Assembly: GCA_036346205.1 (NCBI GenBank)
Contig: JARFJB010001495.1
Location: 5,442,501-5,506,500, forward strand
Direction of reading: 5' to 3'
Source: Vesta saturnalis
Lineage: Eukaryota > Arthropoda > Insecta > Coleoptera > Lampyridae
Length of the DNA: 64,000 bases
Below the pieces are notes generated by a model that saw only the letters and a list, made by a program, of their open reading frames with translations, was not told the DNA's origin and did not search any database. How positions within the stretch are numbered: position 1 is the first letter of the stretch; each line of letters begins with the position of its first letter. Both the position numbers and the translations under genes were made by a program. Of the stretch, positions 1 to 11,850 are shown in pieces.

Positions 1-1212
1 ATCGATAACCGTCAATATATAATTATACCCGTCATTATATTAGTTAGATTTCTCATACCGCAAAGGCCCCGCCTGTCATAACCCCAAAAAAAAAAAATTA
101 CCTGCAATGTACCTATTTCGAGTAAATTTCTCACTACAGGTTTATGTACAGTGTACGCTACTTGTTTCTGTAACCGTGCTCTAATATCTTCCCTAGGGGC
201 ATGTTTTATAAATCTTAGTTGCTTTTTGACAGGGGTATTTCTGCTAAGGCATAGCTTGTATGTAAAATAGGCTTATGTGATGGTATGACAACCCCATTAT
301 CGGTAAAACCTGAAAATTTTAAAATAGTACTCTAATAAGCGGCCAGAATGCATGCTTAACCTGATTATAAAACCTAAAGCCGTTTTTGACAGAGGTATTT
401 CTGATGAGACAGAACTTTTATGTATGTATGTAAAATAATATAGAGGTGAAATCTAGCTTAAAGAAGAAGACACAGGAAATTCGCTACATACATCACGATA
501 TTAAATAACCTGTTTGCGCAAGTATATGTTTGGTTTTGGCTGTTGATGGTTTACACGAAGAGCTTGATAGATATTTTATTGAGTTAGTAATTTAATTCAA
601 TTATACTGCTTCGTAACTGCATTGAATCTCTCTAACTAGTCCAGTCTGTGCTAGCCCCAATATGTACATGTACGTAAGATACGTTTATTATTATTGTTTA
701 CGTTCAATTGCGAAATCGTACATTCACTTTTGTATAACAAGTTATTTAACTTATTACGCAATACCCATTAACTGTTTTTATTACCATAGTATAGAATTTA
801 ACAGCGTATTTAAAATCAATTGTATATGTTATCTTTATTTTGATTAGATTCTTTAATATCAGCAATAATCCAACTGTTTATTATTATTAGCTTTACAAAA
901 TAGACCAAAATACGATCCTCGCGTGGACATATAGAAACGACTGCTTAGGTGTCCCAGGGCCACAAAAGTCTAAGATAGTACAATTTTAAAATGTTTGTAA
1001 ACACATTAAGTAACACGTTGTCGACTGATTGCCATTTTCCAATAATAATGATGTTGTATAACTGTTTAATAATGAACACATATTAAGAAGCCCACGAACA
1101 GATTTCCGTCTTACAAGACTACGGCCCTTTATTAGAATACAACCCCCAATGCGTAAATAAATTAGGTCACAATCTGTGGATGGGATTTAAAAAATAGTTA
1201 TTTATTATATAA
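1..1212. other. Unassigned AT-rich flank with arm-related fragments
   Basis: No gene recognised. Two degenerate stretches, about 215-290 and 380-470, share the phrase 'gacag(a/g)ggtatttctg' followed by 'ataatatagaggtgaaa' with the right palindrome arm around 7885-7960. They therefore look like scraps of the same repeat family as the palindrome to the right. Confidence 0.5.
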
Positions 1213-1296
1213 GGGTCTTATTAGGCATATAAAACACGCTCGAGCTAACGCTCTCGCGTTTATTTTCTTAAGTGTTTTATATGCCTAATAAGACCC
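1213..1296. repeat. Perfect 25-bp stem-loop upstream of recombinase gene
   Basis: Positions 1213-1237 and 1272-1296 are exact reverse complements (25 bp) around a 34-nt loop rich in CG (1238-1271). The stem contains ATAAAACAC. The loop, read on the minus strand, contains 'aacgcgagagcg', close to 'aacgcgcgagtgcg' in the loop of the stem-loop at 11234-11322. Its place outside a tyrosine-recombinase gene suggests a recombination or terminal site, but that is inference. Confidence 0.75.
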
Positions 1297-1312
1297 GAAT
1301 GTAATACAAAAC

Positions 1313-1329
1313 TTTATCCACAACCGACA
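1313..1329 (+). repeat. 17-nt outer block matched inversely at 11146-11162
   Basis: The block tttatccacaaccgaca recurs exactly as its reverse complement at 11146-11162, just outside the right palindrome arm. On the left it is separated from the arm by the recombinase gene; on the right by only about 57 nt. This indicates that the two sides are inverted copies of one element and that the right copy lacks about 1.4 kb including the recombinase. Confidence 0.65.
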
Positions 1330-1542
1330 ATAAATTAGAATGAAATGTACTTAATTATTTTAGTTAATTTAATTTTAATTCAATTTTCTTATTATTTGAA
1401 TTTATGGGTGGTCATGGATTTATTGCTATAGTGACTGATTCGTTTTTTGTTGTTGTTATAGTAAATAATAAATAAATTACATATTTTATCTTTCAAGTCA
1501 TATTTTGTGCTTAAGGTGTCAAAATGTAACTAGAATTCTAAA

Positions 1543-2744
1543 ATGATCTATATTAAGATGAAAAGAGCTTGCACTGTTAGAATAGTATTTGTGAACATTA
1601 CGGAAGAGTTCGCCGTACCAGACGTTCCAGTAGAAATATTGGAAGACGCAGAGCAAGCGACTTTACATTTAGTTCCAGCAAAGTCCAAAGACGCATACGA
1701 AAAAGAATATTTAGATTTGGCCAACTGGAAAAAAGAAAAAGGAATAACATCTATAACGGGAACAGTTCTACTGGCATATTTCTTTAATGCCAATAAAAGG
1801 TTTGCTGCGTCATCACTTTGGACAAAATATTCAATGTTGAAAACTACATTAAAAGTGCATAAGAATATAGATATTTCAAAATATGGTAAATTAATAGCAT
1901 TCTTGAAAACTAAATCCAGAACCTACAAAGCGAAGAAAGCTAAAGTTCTGGAACAAGAGCACATTAAAAAGTTTCTGAAGGAATCTCCAGATGAGAAATG
2001 TTTAATGATCAAGGTGAAATTTGTTCACTAAGTTGTTTTTTTTCTAATTTTCAATTTGTTTAGGTTGCATTAATATTTGGTATTTCTGGCGCTTGCCGAT
2101 GTAACGAGTTGACCTTTTTAAAAATAGACGACATATAAGACAAAGGGGCTTATTTGTACGTTTCAATACCAGATACAAAAACCCATGTTCCACGTAGTTT
2201 TGCACTTATGGAAGATGGTTTTAGCATTAACGTCGTAGCACTTTACAGAAAGTATGTACTTTTACGTCCTACACAAAATGCATGTAATGGCCGATTTTTT
2301 TTGCGATACGTAAACAGAAGATGCACAGATCAGCCAGTTGGTATTAACACTATGTCAAGAATACCTGCTTCAATAGCTGCCTTCCTTAATTTACCAAATT
2401 CTGCTTTGTATACAGGCCATAGTATGAGGAGATCCTCCGCTACATTATTGGCCATTGCACGAGGAGATCTTACGACTATTAAACGCCACGGTGGATGGAA
2501 GTCATCCTCTGTGGCAGAAGGCTATATTGAAGACGCAGTGACAAATAAAATGGATAGAGCCAGAAAGATTCAAGGAGAAAGTTCGAAAATTCTGAATCCA
2601 GCTATTGATTCAGTTCCGAGTACAAGTGGTATAACCCCGGGTATAACTAAATTTAACATCAATATTCCCGACAATAATATTTCAGAAGAAAATAATAAGA
2701 TTATTTCTATAAATGTTAATATATATGTTAACTTTAATAAATAA
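1543..2744 (+). pseudogene. Tyrosine recombinase (Crypton-like), stop-interrupted
   Basis: Tyrosine recombinases cut and rejoin DNA at specific sites through a covalent phosphotyrosine link; in eukaryotes they drive Crypton and DIRS elements. Exon 1 (1543-2013) has the helical, lysine-rich core-binding domain. A 50-nt GT...AG intron fits 2014-2063 and keeps frame. Exon 2 carries the catalytic set: Arg in GACRCNEL (2097-2099), HSMR box (His 2418-2420, Arg 2427-2429), HGGW (2487-2498), and Tyr in GYIED (2523-2525). An in-frame TAA at 2136-2138 interrupts it, so this copy is probably dead, although all catalytic residues survive. There is no reverse transcriptase beside it, which argues against DIRS and for a Crypton-type element. 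ATG 1558 is an alternative start. It lies directly left of the giant inverted repeat and between two palindromes. Family call is firm; the Crypton assignment is inference. Confidence 0.85.
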
Positions 2745-2778
2745 AATATGAAAACGCTACAGTGTCTTATGAATATAA

Positions 2779-2814
2779 AACCCTAGTGTTTTATGAATAT
2801 AAAACACTAGGGTT
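2779..2814. repeat. 16-bp perfect palindrome 3' of recombinase gene
   Basis: Positions 2779-2794 and 2799-2814 are exact reverse complements with a 4-nt centre (gaat). The arms contain GTGTTTTAT/ATAAAACAC, also present in the 1213-1296 stem. It marks the junction between the recombinase gene and the left arm. Inverted arms around a short spacer are the usual shape of a tyrosine-recombinase crossover site; the role here is inferred. Confidence 0.7.
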
Positions 2815-2879
2815 AGTAGTACCCGGACACCATCCCCACTCCTTTTTTTACGTCACAAGCCCCGCCCCTTTCACTTTTT

Positions 2880-3310
2880 TATATGCCCACGTGGGGGACC
2901 GGTTTTTCCACCCTTATTTTTACACGCTTACGTGTAGGACGTGTTTTTCACCCTATTTTGCACATCCACGTGTGAGACCGGATTATCCACCTTATTTTTA
3001 CTCGCTTACGTGTAGGACGTGTTTTTCATCCCTATTTTTGCACATCCACGTGTGAGACCGTATTTTCAACCTGCTAAATTTTATCCCTAATTATTTTTTA
3101 TACGTGTACGAGTGAGACAGGATTTTCCACCCTTATTTTTACACATCCACGCGCGACACTGTGTTTTCAACCCTAATTATTTTTACTCGCTTACGTATAG
3201 GACATGTATTTTCACCCCTATTTTGCACTCCACGTGTGAGACCGTGTTTTCAACCCTAATTATTTTTACTCGCTTACATGAAGGACCGTATTACCCTTAT
3301 TTTTATTATT
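2880..3310 (+). repeat. Degenerate minisatellite (left arm)
   Basis: Units of roughly 60-75 bp alternate 'cacgtgtgagaccg' plus 'cacccttatttttac' with 'tcgcttacgtgtaggacgtg'. Copies differ by small indels. The same array is mirrored at 10600-11015. Confidence 0.8.
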
Positions 3311-4087
3311 TCTTTTGGTTAAACCTTATGGCTGTATTAAGGACCTTTTGACAGCCAGGACTTTTGCTAACGTGAGGGCTGGTCCTGGTCTTGGCTTAGA
3401 ACTGTATTTAGGTGGGGCTGTATGTGAGCTAGGGCTGGAACTTAGGGCTGGTCTAAGGATAAGTCTTAGAGTTTGGTCTTGGTGGTGGAGCTAGGGTTGG
3501 AGTCAGGCCTTGGTGGTGGAGCTAGGTTTAGAACTGTATTTAGGTGGGGCTGTATGTAGAGCTGAGGATGTCTTAGGGTTATTTCTGATAGTATTAAGGT
3601 CCTTCTGATAGTTTAGCCCGGAGGCTGGGCAGACACATACGCCTACAATAATTGCATAATTAATAAGATATTATTATTTAGTCTATTGCTTTAAAAGGGT
3701 TAAATGCTATTGGAGAAAACGTTTCTAATAAGGAGATGAGATAGCATCTGTGTTAAGGATTGATCTTGGTGGGGAATTTGAATGACAGTAAAATTTAATT
3801 ATAGAACACTTATTTTATAGTCATAATTAAAAAAATCCTCAGTGAACTATAAAAAAATTACTGACACTCCTAATGAAACAAAACATTTTTATTAAGTTAA
3901 TTGATCACATTAACAGTTTGTGTTTTCTAAAACGCATATTAAAACATAGTTTACCTGCATTGAAATAATATCCATCCGTCCGCTAAGAATGTTGTACGCC
4001 TTAATATTTTTAAAGAAACTTAATGCTTGTGTTTTATAACTGTAATTAAAATCTGTAAATACAAAAAAGGGTTAATACCACACTTAC

Positions 4088-4156
4088 CAGAACTGAACTT
4101 AAAGAACGTTTTCGAGGCACTGATTTACGCGTGATAGTTACTGTTTTGTGCTGCAT
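4088..4156 (-). other. Short exon-like open frame with splice donor (left arm)
   Basis: On the minus strand an ATG at 4156 opens 23 basic codons ending at 4088, immediately followed by GTAAGTG, a strong donor. The right arm keeps the same frame (9719-9787). It could be a first exon of an element gene, but I recognise no family and a chance ORF is possible. Confidence 0.25.
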
Positions 4157-5209
4157 GTCAAACTAAAGAACAACTTTCTAGCTTGTGTAAAAACCACCTA
4201 TAATTAGAGTGTAAAATATACAAATAACCTCATTGTCTTTATCATACTTACAGCAACATACATTTACCTTTCTCTTAAAATAAAACTGTTTTGAAAATAT
4301 TCGTATACGGACACACAAATTGTTTTATAAAACCATATTAAGTGTTTGGAATGTTTAAAATTCCATAACATTTTGTAGTAAGAAATCACTGTTCACGTTT
4401 ACTTTTAACTAATTACCGTGTAATTATATAACTTTTGTTTAATTTAATAGTCTAAAAACCAATATAAATGGTTAATATAATTTCTAAAAATATTATTAGA
4501 GTTGATACGCCATTTTATTTCAAGTAATTGTTTTCAATATATATAAAATGTGTAAGTGGACCTGTATTATTTGTTGTAACCTTCTACTTACATAAATTCA
4601 ACTTATACACGAATTAATAACGACCTCCACTAGTTTATAACACAATCGCTATGTAGCGTGTTTTTATTTACACCGTACTTCTATAAACTATTAATGCTCC
4701 ATTTTAATAGGGTGATCAACTATCTGAAAAAGGTTTACTGTTAAAGATACGATGAAGATCGTTTGAAGCAAACCTGTATTATTCTTATATACGAATGATA
4801 TTTCAAAAGTACTAGTATAATTAACATGAAGGTTTATAAATCTACATCCAGACAAGGAATCAGTTTTAAACACAAAGAATTTATCTGTAAGGGCAGACAA
4901 TGCTATTACATAAGACGTTTTACAAAAACGTGGTTATTCCACATTGAGAAAATTGTTAGTCATGAGAAACAAGCTGGTCTTGAAGTTAGCCTTGAAGTTA
5001 GCTAGTCATAGGTTTTGAAGTTTACCTTGAAGTTAGCCTTGAGCAACTTTTATAAAAAATGTACACCTGAGTTTAAGTTGACGTATATTGGTTTATGAAT
5101 ATTTTATTATTCTAAGAAAAATGTTATTAAAAATGTTTTCTATTAATTACCCTTTGTAGACTATATGTTTTATCTATACACGAAATTTTATTTCACAACA
5201 GCATACTCA

Positions 5210-5463
5210 TTCTACCTTGAGAAAATTGTTAACCTAGAGAAACAAGTAGGTTTGAAACTCAAACAACCCTCTGTTACCACTCTCGTCAATGTAGATAGAG
5301 GTCCAATGCTGGTCTGGTTTGTCTGCAGGGTCCGTGTTTACGATAATCGCACTCGGTCGAGGTGCGTGTCTGGTAGTTGATTAGAAGCACATACAAGTCG
5401 AAAACACATTCTTATGTGGCTGGGGGTCGATTTCAAGCATCTCAACACTTCTGCCGCATACAT
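5210..5463 (-). pseudogene. Adenain/Polinton-type cysteine protease fragment, left arm
   Basis: Minus-strand frame matching the core of the adenovirus-like (C5) protease found in Polinton/Maverick elements and related DNA viruses, where it matures capsid proteins. The recognisable run is IIVNTDPADKPDQHW, with the histidine that is catalytic in the family, followed by IYIDESGNRG. The C-terminal part with the catalytic Cys is not seen. Relative to the right arm, one C is missing upstream (around 5368-5372), so the N-terminal part falls out of frame; downstream this copy stays open longer. No capsid, polymerase or retroviral-type integrase gene is visible nearby, so the element type is unclear. 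Confidence 0.65.
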
Positions 5464-5515
5464 CTTTGTGGATTTTTTATCAGATGGGATTAATAGCAAT
5501 GTCAACTAAACGTTT

Positions 5516-5662
5516 TAAAAAATTTCTAATTTGAAAATAATAGTGACGTAATCTAATTTTATTTGAAATTTCATGGAGAGTATCATCATCATCGAGATTT
5601 TGAGATACTACCATCTCATCGTCTTCACCTTGAACGATTATATTGTAACCTATAAAAGCAAG
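5516..5662 (-). other. Acidic open frame, left arm
   Basis: Counterpart of 8209-8355 in the right arm: a short minus-strand frame with a GEDDEM...DDDD acidic stretch. It lies upstream of the protease fragment on the same strand and may be an exon of the same gene set. Unrecognised. Confidence 0.3.
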
Positions 5663-5719
5663 CTAATAACCCTAATAGTTTATCAGACATTACTACATGG
5701 ACATGAGGTTAGTCCTAAA

Positions 5720-5905
5720 TTAAATGGTTTCAACGCTGCTCTGGGAATGCTGTACACACTTAAAACCTTTAAGTCTGCTCGCCGAAGTTGTACCGTATTC
5801 ACTTTCTTCAATTTTTTATCTGCACTCTGTTTCGAAGCTGTAATACGTTTTCTAATACATAAACAGAATCTTCAATACTGTGATACGTGTAGCAGCAAAA
5901 CACAT
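5720..5905 (-). other. Helical open frame, left arm
   Basis: Counterpart of the right-arm frame 7966-8151; predicted helical run around VLEKRITALKQSADK. The plus-strand frame 5573-5950 over the same bases is taken to be its shadow. Unrecognised. Confidence 0.3.
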
Positions 5906-6310
5906 GAGCTAGTTAGTTTCACCTCTATATTACTTTACATGCAAGCCTGATCTTATCATAAATAAATACATCTGTCAAAAAAGCTGATTAAACATAACTC
6001 CACGGCCAGGTATAGCAAGCAACGCTCCAATTATAGCTCTTAGTCAACACAATAGGGCCTACAACTACATACAATCGACTAGCACTGCTTTAGCACGAGG
6101 ATCAAACGAAAAAACACGCACGCACGCACGCACGCAAGCTCGCACGTACGCTCGCACGTACGCACGCACGTGCGAACTGTACGTACGCACGCACGCTCGC
6201 ACGTACGCACGAACGTACGCACGCTCGCACGTACGCAAGCTCACACGTACGCGCGTTCGCACGCCCGTACGTACGCTCGCACGCACGCACGTATGCGCAC
6301 ACACACACAT

Positions 6311-7574
<1,264 letters not shown>

Positions 7575-7965
7575 ACGTGCGTGCGTGCGAGCGTACGTAC
7601 GGCGTGCGAACGCGTACGTGTGAGCTTGCGTATGTGCGAGCGTGCGTACGTTCGTGCGTACGTGCGAGCGTGCGTGCGTACGTACGAGCGTTCGCACGTG
7701 CGTGCGTACGTGCGAGCGTACGTGCGAGCTTGCGTGCGTGCGTGCGTGCGTGTTTTTTCGTTTGATCCTCGTGCTAAAGCAGTGCTAGTCGATTGTATGT
7801 AGTTGTAGGCCCTATTGTGTTGACTAAGAGCTATAATTGGAAGCGTTGCTTGCTATACCTGGCCGTGGAGTTATGTTTAATCAGCTTTTTTTTTGACAGA
7901 TGTATTTATTTATGATAAGATCAGGCTTGCATGTAATGTAATATAGAGGTGAAACTAACTAGCTC

Positions 7966-8151
7966 GTGTTTTGCTGCTACACGTATCACAGTATTGAAGA
8001 TTCTGTTTATGTATTAGAAAAACGTATTACAGCTTTGAAACAGAGTGCAGATAAAAATATTGAAGAAAGTGAATACGGTACAACTTCGGCGAGCAGACTT
8101 AAAGGTTTTAAGTGTGTACAGCATTCCCAGAGCAGCGTTGAAACCATTTAA
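7966..8151 (+). other. Helical open frame, right arm
   Basis: Sixty-one codons; the central part (EDSVYVLEKRITALK) looks helical and protein-like, and 'tatcacag' just before it resembles a splice acceptor. The frame lies in series with the acidic frame and the protease fragment on the same strand, so it may be an upstream exon of one gene. No family recognised. Confidence 0.3.
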
Positions 8152-8208
8152 TTTAGGACTAACCTCATGTCCATGTAGTAATGTCTGATAAACTATTAGG
8201 GTTATTAG

Positions 8209-8355
8209 CTTGCTTTTATAGGTTACAATATAATCGTTCAAGGTGAAGACGATGAGATGGTAGTATCTCAAAATCTCGATGATGATGATACTCTCCATGA
8301 AATTTCAAATAAAATTAGATTACGTCACTATTATTTTCAAATTAGAAATTTTTAA
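8209..8355 (+). other. Acidic open frame, right arm
   Basis: Open from 8209 to a stop at 8353-8355, encoding VQGEDDEMVVSQNLDDDD followed by a basic tail. 'tttatag' just before 8222 could act as an acceptor. It lies 50 nt upstream of the protease frame. Function unknown. Confidence 0.3.
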
Positions 8356-8405
8356 AACGTTTAGTTGACATTGCTATTAATCCCATCTGATAAAAATCCA
8401 CAAAG

Positions 8406-8657
8406 ATGTATGCGGCAGAAGTGTTGAGATGCTTGAAATCGACCCCAGCCACAATAAGAATGTGTTTTCGACTTGTATGTGCTTCTAATCAACTACCCAG
8501 ACACGCACCTCGACCGAGTGCGATTATCGTAAACACGGACCCTGCAGACAAACCAGACCAGCATTGGACCTCTATCTACATTGACGAGATGGTAACAGAG
8601 GGTTGTTTGAGTTTCAAACCTACTTGTTTCTCTAGGTTAACAATTTTCTCAAGGTAG
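8406..8657 (+). pseudogene. Adenain/Polinton-type cysteine protease fragment, right arm
   Basis: The same protease fragment as the left-arm copy. Here the N-terminal part is open: VLRCLKSTPATIRMCF, then CASNQLP, then IIVNTDPADKPDQHW and IYIDE, in the order seen in Polinton proteases. One base missing at 'gacgagatgg' relative to the left arm shifts the frame after IYIDE, so the tail is noise. The catalytic Cys region is absent. Each arm is thus broken at a different point, meaning the lesions arose after the arms were duplicated. Confidence 0.7.
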
Positions 8658-9718
8658 AATGAGTATGCTGTTGTGAAATAAAATTTCGTGTATAGATAAA
8701 ACATATAGTCTACAAAGGGTAATTAATAGAAAACATTTTTAATAACATTTTTCTTAGAATAATAAAATATTCATAAACCAATATACGTCAACTTAAACTC
8801 AGGTGTACATTTTTATAAAAGTTGCTGCAAGGCTAACTTCAAGGTAAACTTCAAAACCTATGACTAGCTAACTTCAAGGCTAACTTCAAGACCAGCTTGT
8901 TTCTCATGACTAACAATTTTCTCAATGTGGAATAACCACGTTTTTGTAAAAACGTCTTATGTAATAGCATTGTCTGCCTTACAGATAAATTCTTTGTGTT
9001 TAAAACTGATTCCTTGTCTGGATGTAGATTTATAAACCTTCATGTTAATTATACTAGTACTTTTTGAAATATCATTCGTATATAAGAATAATACAGGGTT
9101 TGCTTCAAACGATCTTCATCGTATACTTTAACAGTAAACCTTTTCAGATAGTTGATCACCCTATTAAAATGGAGCATTAATAGTTTATAGAAGTACGGGT
9201 GTAAATAAAAACACGCTACATAGCGATTGTGTTATAAACTAGTGGAGGTCGTTATTAATTCGTGTATAAGTTGAATTTATGTAAGTAGAAGGTTACAACA
9301 AATAATACAGGTCCACTTACACATTTTATATATATTGAAAACAATTACTTGAAATAAAATGGCGTATCAACTCTAATAATATTTTTTAGAAATTATATTA
9401 ACCATTTATATTGGTTTTTAGACTATTAAATTAAACAAAAGTTACATAATTACACGGTAATTAGTTAAAAGTAAACGTGAACAGTGATTTCTTACTACAA
9501 AATGTTATGGAATTTTAAACATTCCAAACACTTAATATGGTTTTTATAAAAACAATTTGTGTGTCCGTATACGAATATTTTCAAAACAGTTTTATTTTAA
9601 GAGAAAGGTAAATGTATGTTGCTGTAAGTATGATAAAGACAATGAGGTTATTTGTATATTTTACACTCTAATTATAGGTGGTTTTTACACAAGCTAGAAA
9701 GTTGTTCTTTAGTTTGAC

Positions 9719-9787
9719 ATGCAGCACAAAACAGTAACTATCACGCGTAAATCAGTGCCTCGAAAACGTTCTTTAAGTACAGATCTG
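9719..9787 (+). other. Short exon-like open frame with splice donor (right arm)
   Basis: ATG at 9719 opens 23 basic codons (HKTVTITRKSVPRKRSLS) and runs into GTAAGTG at 9788. It is kept in both arms with few changes. Unrecognised; could be chance. Confidence 0.25.
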
Positions 9788-10599
9788 GTAAGTGTGGTAT
9801 TAACCCTTTTATTTATTTACAGATTTTAATTACAGTTATAAAACACAAGCATTAAGTTTCTTTTAAAAAATATTAAGGCGTACAACATTCTTAGCGGACG
9901 GATGGATATTATTTCAATGCAGGTAAACTATGTTTTTAATATGCGTTTTAGAAAACACAAACTGTTAATGTGATCAATTAACTTAATAAAAATGTTTTGT
10001 TTCATTAGGAGTGTCAGTAATTTTTTTTTTATAGTTCACTGAGGATTTTTTTTTAAATTATGACTATAAAAATAAGTGTTCTATAATTAAATTTTACTGT
10101 CATTCAAATTCCCCCACCCAAGATCAATCCTTAACACAGATGCTATCTCATCTCCTTATTAGAAACGTTTTCTCCAATAGCATTTAACCCTTTTAAAGCA
10201 ATAGACTAAATAATAATATCTTATTAATTATGCAATTATTGTAGGCGTATGTGTCTGCCCAGCCTCCGGGGCTAAACTATCAGAAGGACCTTAATACTAT
10301 CAGAAATAACCCTAAGACTTATCCTCAGCTCTACATACAGCCCCACCCCTAAATACAGTTCTAAACCCTAGCTCCACCACCAAGGCCTGACTCAACCCTA
10401 GCTCCACCACCAAGACCAAACTCTAAGACTTATCCTTAGACCAGCCCTAAGTTCCAGCCCTAGCTCTACATACAGCCCCACCCCTAAATACAGTTCTAAG
10501 CCAAGACCAGGACCAGCCCCTCACGTTAGCAAAAGTCCTGGCTGTCAAAAGGTCCTTAATACAGCCATAAGGTTTAACCAAAAGAAATAATAAAAATAA

Positions 10600-11015
10600 G
10601 GGTAATACGGTCCTTCATGTAAGCGAGTAAAAATAATTAGGGTTGAAAACACGGTCTCACACGTGGATGTGCAAAAATAGGGTGAAAATACATGTCCTAT
10701 GCGTAAGCGAGTAAAATAATTAGGGTTGAAAACACAGTGTCGCGCGTGGATGTGTAAAAATAAGGGTGGAAAATCCTGTCTCACTGTACACGTATAAAAA
10801 TAATTAGGGATAAAATTTCCAGCAGGGGTTGAAAATACGGTCTCACACGTGGATGTGCAAAAATAGGGATGAAAAAAACACGTCCTACACGTCAGCGAGT
10901 AAAAATAAGGGTGGAAAATCCGGTCTCACACGTGGATGTGCAAAATAGGGGTGAAAAAACACGTCCTACACGTAAGCGTGTAAAAATAAGGGTGGAAAAA
11001 CCGGTCCCCCACGTG
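10600..11015 (-). repeat. Degenerate minisatellite (right arm)
   Basis: Mirror of 2880-3310; units carry 'cggtctcacacgtggatgtg' and 'cgtcctacacgtaagcgag'. Copy number and indels differ slightly from the left array. Confidence 0.8.
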
Positions 11016-11145
11016 GGCATATAAAAAAGTAAAAGGGACGGGGCTTGTGACGTAAAAAAAGGAGTGGGGATGGTGTCCGGGTACTACTAGGGTTTTATAG
11101 TGTTTATAATGCGTTTGTAAGCAGTTGAATTATGACATGCTAATG

Positions 11146-11162
11146 TGTCGGTTGTGGATAAA
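11146..11162 (-). repeat. 17-nt outer block, right side
   Basis: Exact reverse complement of 1313-1329; see that entry. Confidence 0.65.
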
Positions 11163-11233
11163 TGTAACAATAATTGTGCAACCTCCTTTGATAAAAACGG
11201 ATCCTAATTAATAACAGATTATAGTAGGTACAG

Positions 11234-11322
11234 GTGAGTGAAATAAGCCATTATAAGGAAGTGAGATTTTTAACGCGCGAGTGCGACAAATTCTCACGTG
11301 CTTATAATGGCATTTCACTCAC
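11234..11322. repeat. Stem-loop outside right arm
   Basis: Positions 11234-11257 and 11301-11322 pair (22 bp with a 2-nt bulge). The 43-nt loop holds 'aacgcgcgagtgcg', similar and in mirrored orientation to the loop of 1213-1296. The stems differ between the two hairpins yet each is self-complementary, which suggests that the structure matters. Confidence 0.7.
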
Positions 11323-11337
11323 GTGTGATATGCGACG

Positions 11338-11611
11338 TTTTGTCCAACAGTTGAATTTTTTTTAACGAAAAACTTGAAGAGATTATTTAAAAAAAAGTAT
11401 AAAAAAGAGTCAAGCAGCCAGGTCTTGGTTGTCATGGTCGGTCGACTGGTTGTCATGAATACGTTGCTGATGAAAAACGTATTTTCGATCATACTTTCAT
11501 TTTTACTAGTATATAATATAAATATAAATATAGTGAATAAAATTTGATTTTAGTCACTGAAAACTAACATATAAAACACGTGAAAAACTGTAACTGTTGG
11601 ACAAAATCTTT
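11338..11611. repeat. Short inverted-repeat-bounded segment
   Basis: 'gttttgtccaacagtt' (11338-11353) pairs with 'aactgttggacaaaat' (11596-11611). The 240 bp inside are AT-rich and include 'atataaaacacgtg', reminiscent of the recombinase-flanking stems. Possibly a MITE-sized insertion. Confidence 0.4.
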
Positions 11612-11639
11612 TTATTTCCAGAACACTGCATATGCGCGC

Positions 11640-11850
11640 ATTTACCTATCTATCCTCCAGGGGCTGAACTTTAAAAAAATTTCTGAATACAGCCAAAAGG
11701 ATCCTAATTAAGGTGAAAATTTGCAAAAGGCCTCCGAAGAAAACCCGTAGGGGTGAAAAAATACGATCCCCACGTGGGCGTATAAAAAAAATGGTGGGTT
11801 TTCCCCAAAAATCTAAGGTGTCGGCGCAAGTGCCCATGTTCTACTACGGT
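11640..11850 (-). repeat. Third, internally deleted copy of the arm end
   Basis: 'cctccaggggctgaactt' matches the arm near 10263, and 'gtgaaaaaatacgatccccacgtgggcgtataaaa' style sequence matches the arm near 10985-11020, ending in 'ctactacggtt' versus 'ctactagggtt'. Most of the minisatellite between is missing. Confidence 0.55.

Larger units (their letters stand above)
2814..6310 (+). repeat. Left arm of 8.3 kb inverted repeat
   Basis: This 3.5 kb segment recurs as a near-identical reverse complement at 7555-11089. Small indels and substitutions separate the arms, so it is not a simple assembly fold-back. From outside in it holds about 430 bp of GTG/CACGTG tandem repeats, a block of 'ttagaactgtatttaggtgg' direct repeats (about 3398-3428, 3528-3560), 1 kb of AT-rich sequence, a minus-strand protease fragment (5210-5463), two further minus-strand open frames, and an ACGT-rich stretch running into the central satellite. 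Intron-like GTAAG donors occur on the minus strand. Confidence 0.9.

Noticed and set aside
1543..2744. DIRS retrotransposon
   Set aside because: The tyrosine recombinase has no reverse transcriptase, RNase H or methyltransferase near it.
2880..3310. CRISPR-like array
   Set aside because: Units are degenerate, with no constant repeat and unique spacers, and the genome is eukaryotic.
5573..5950. 125-codon plus-strand gene in left arm
   Set aside because: Opposite strand to the protease and acidic frames, ATC/TCA repeats at its start mirror the acidic stretch; taken as shadow.
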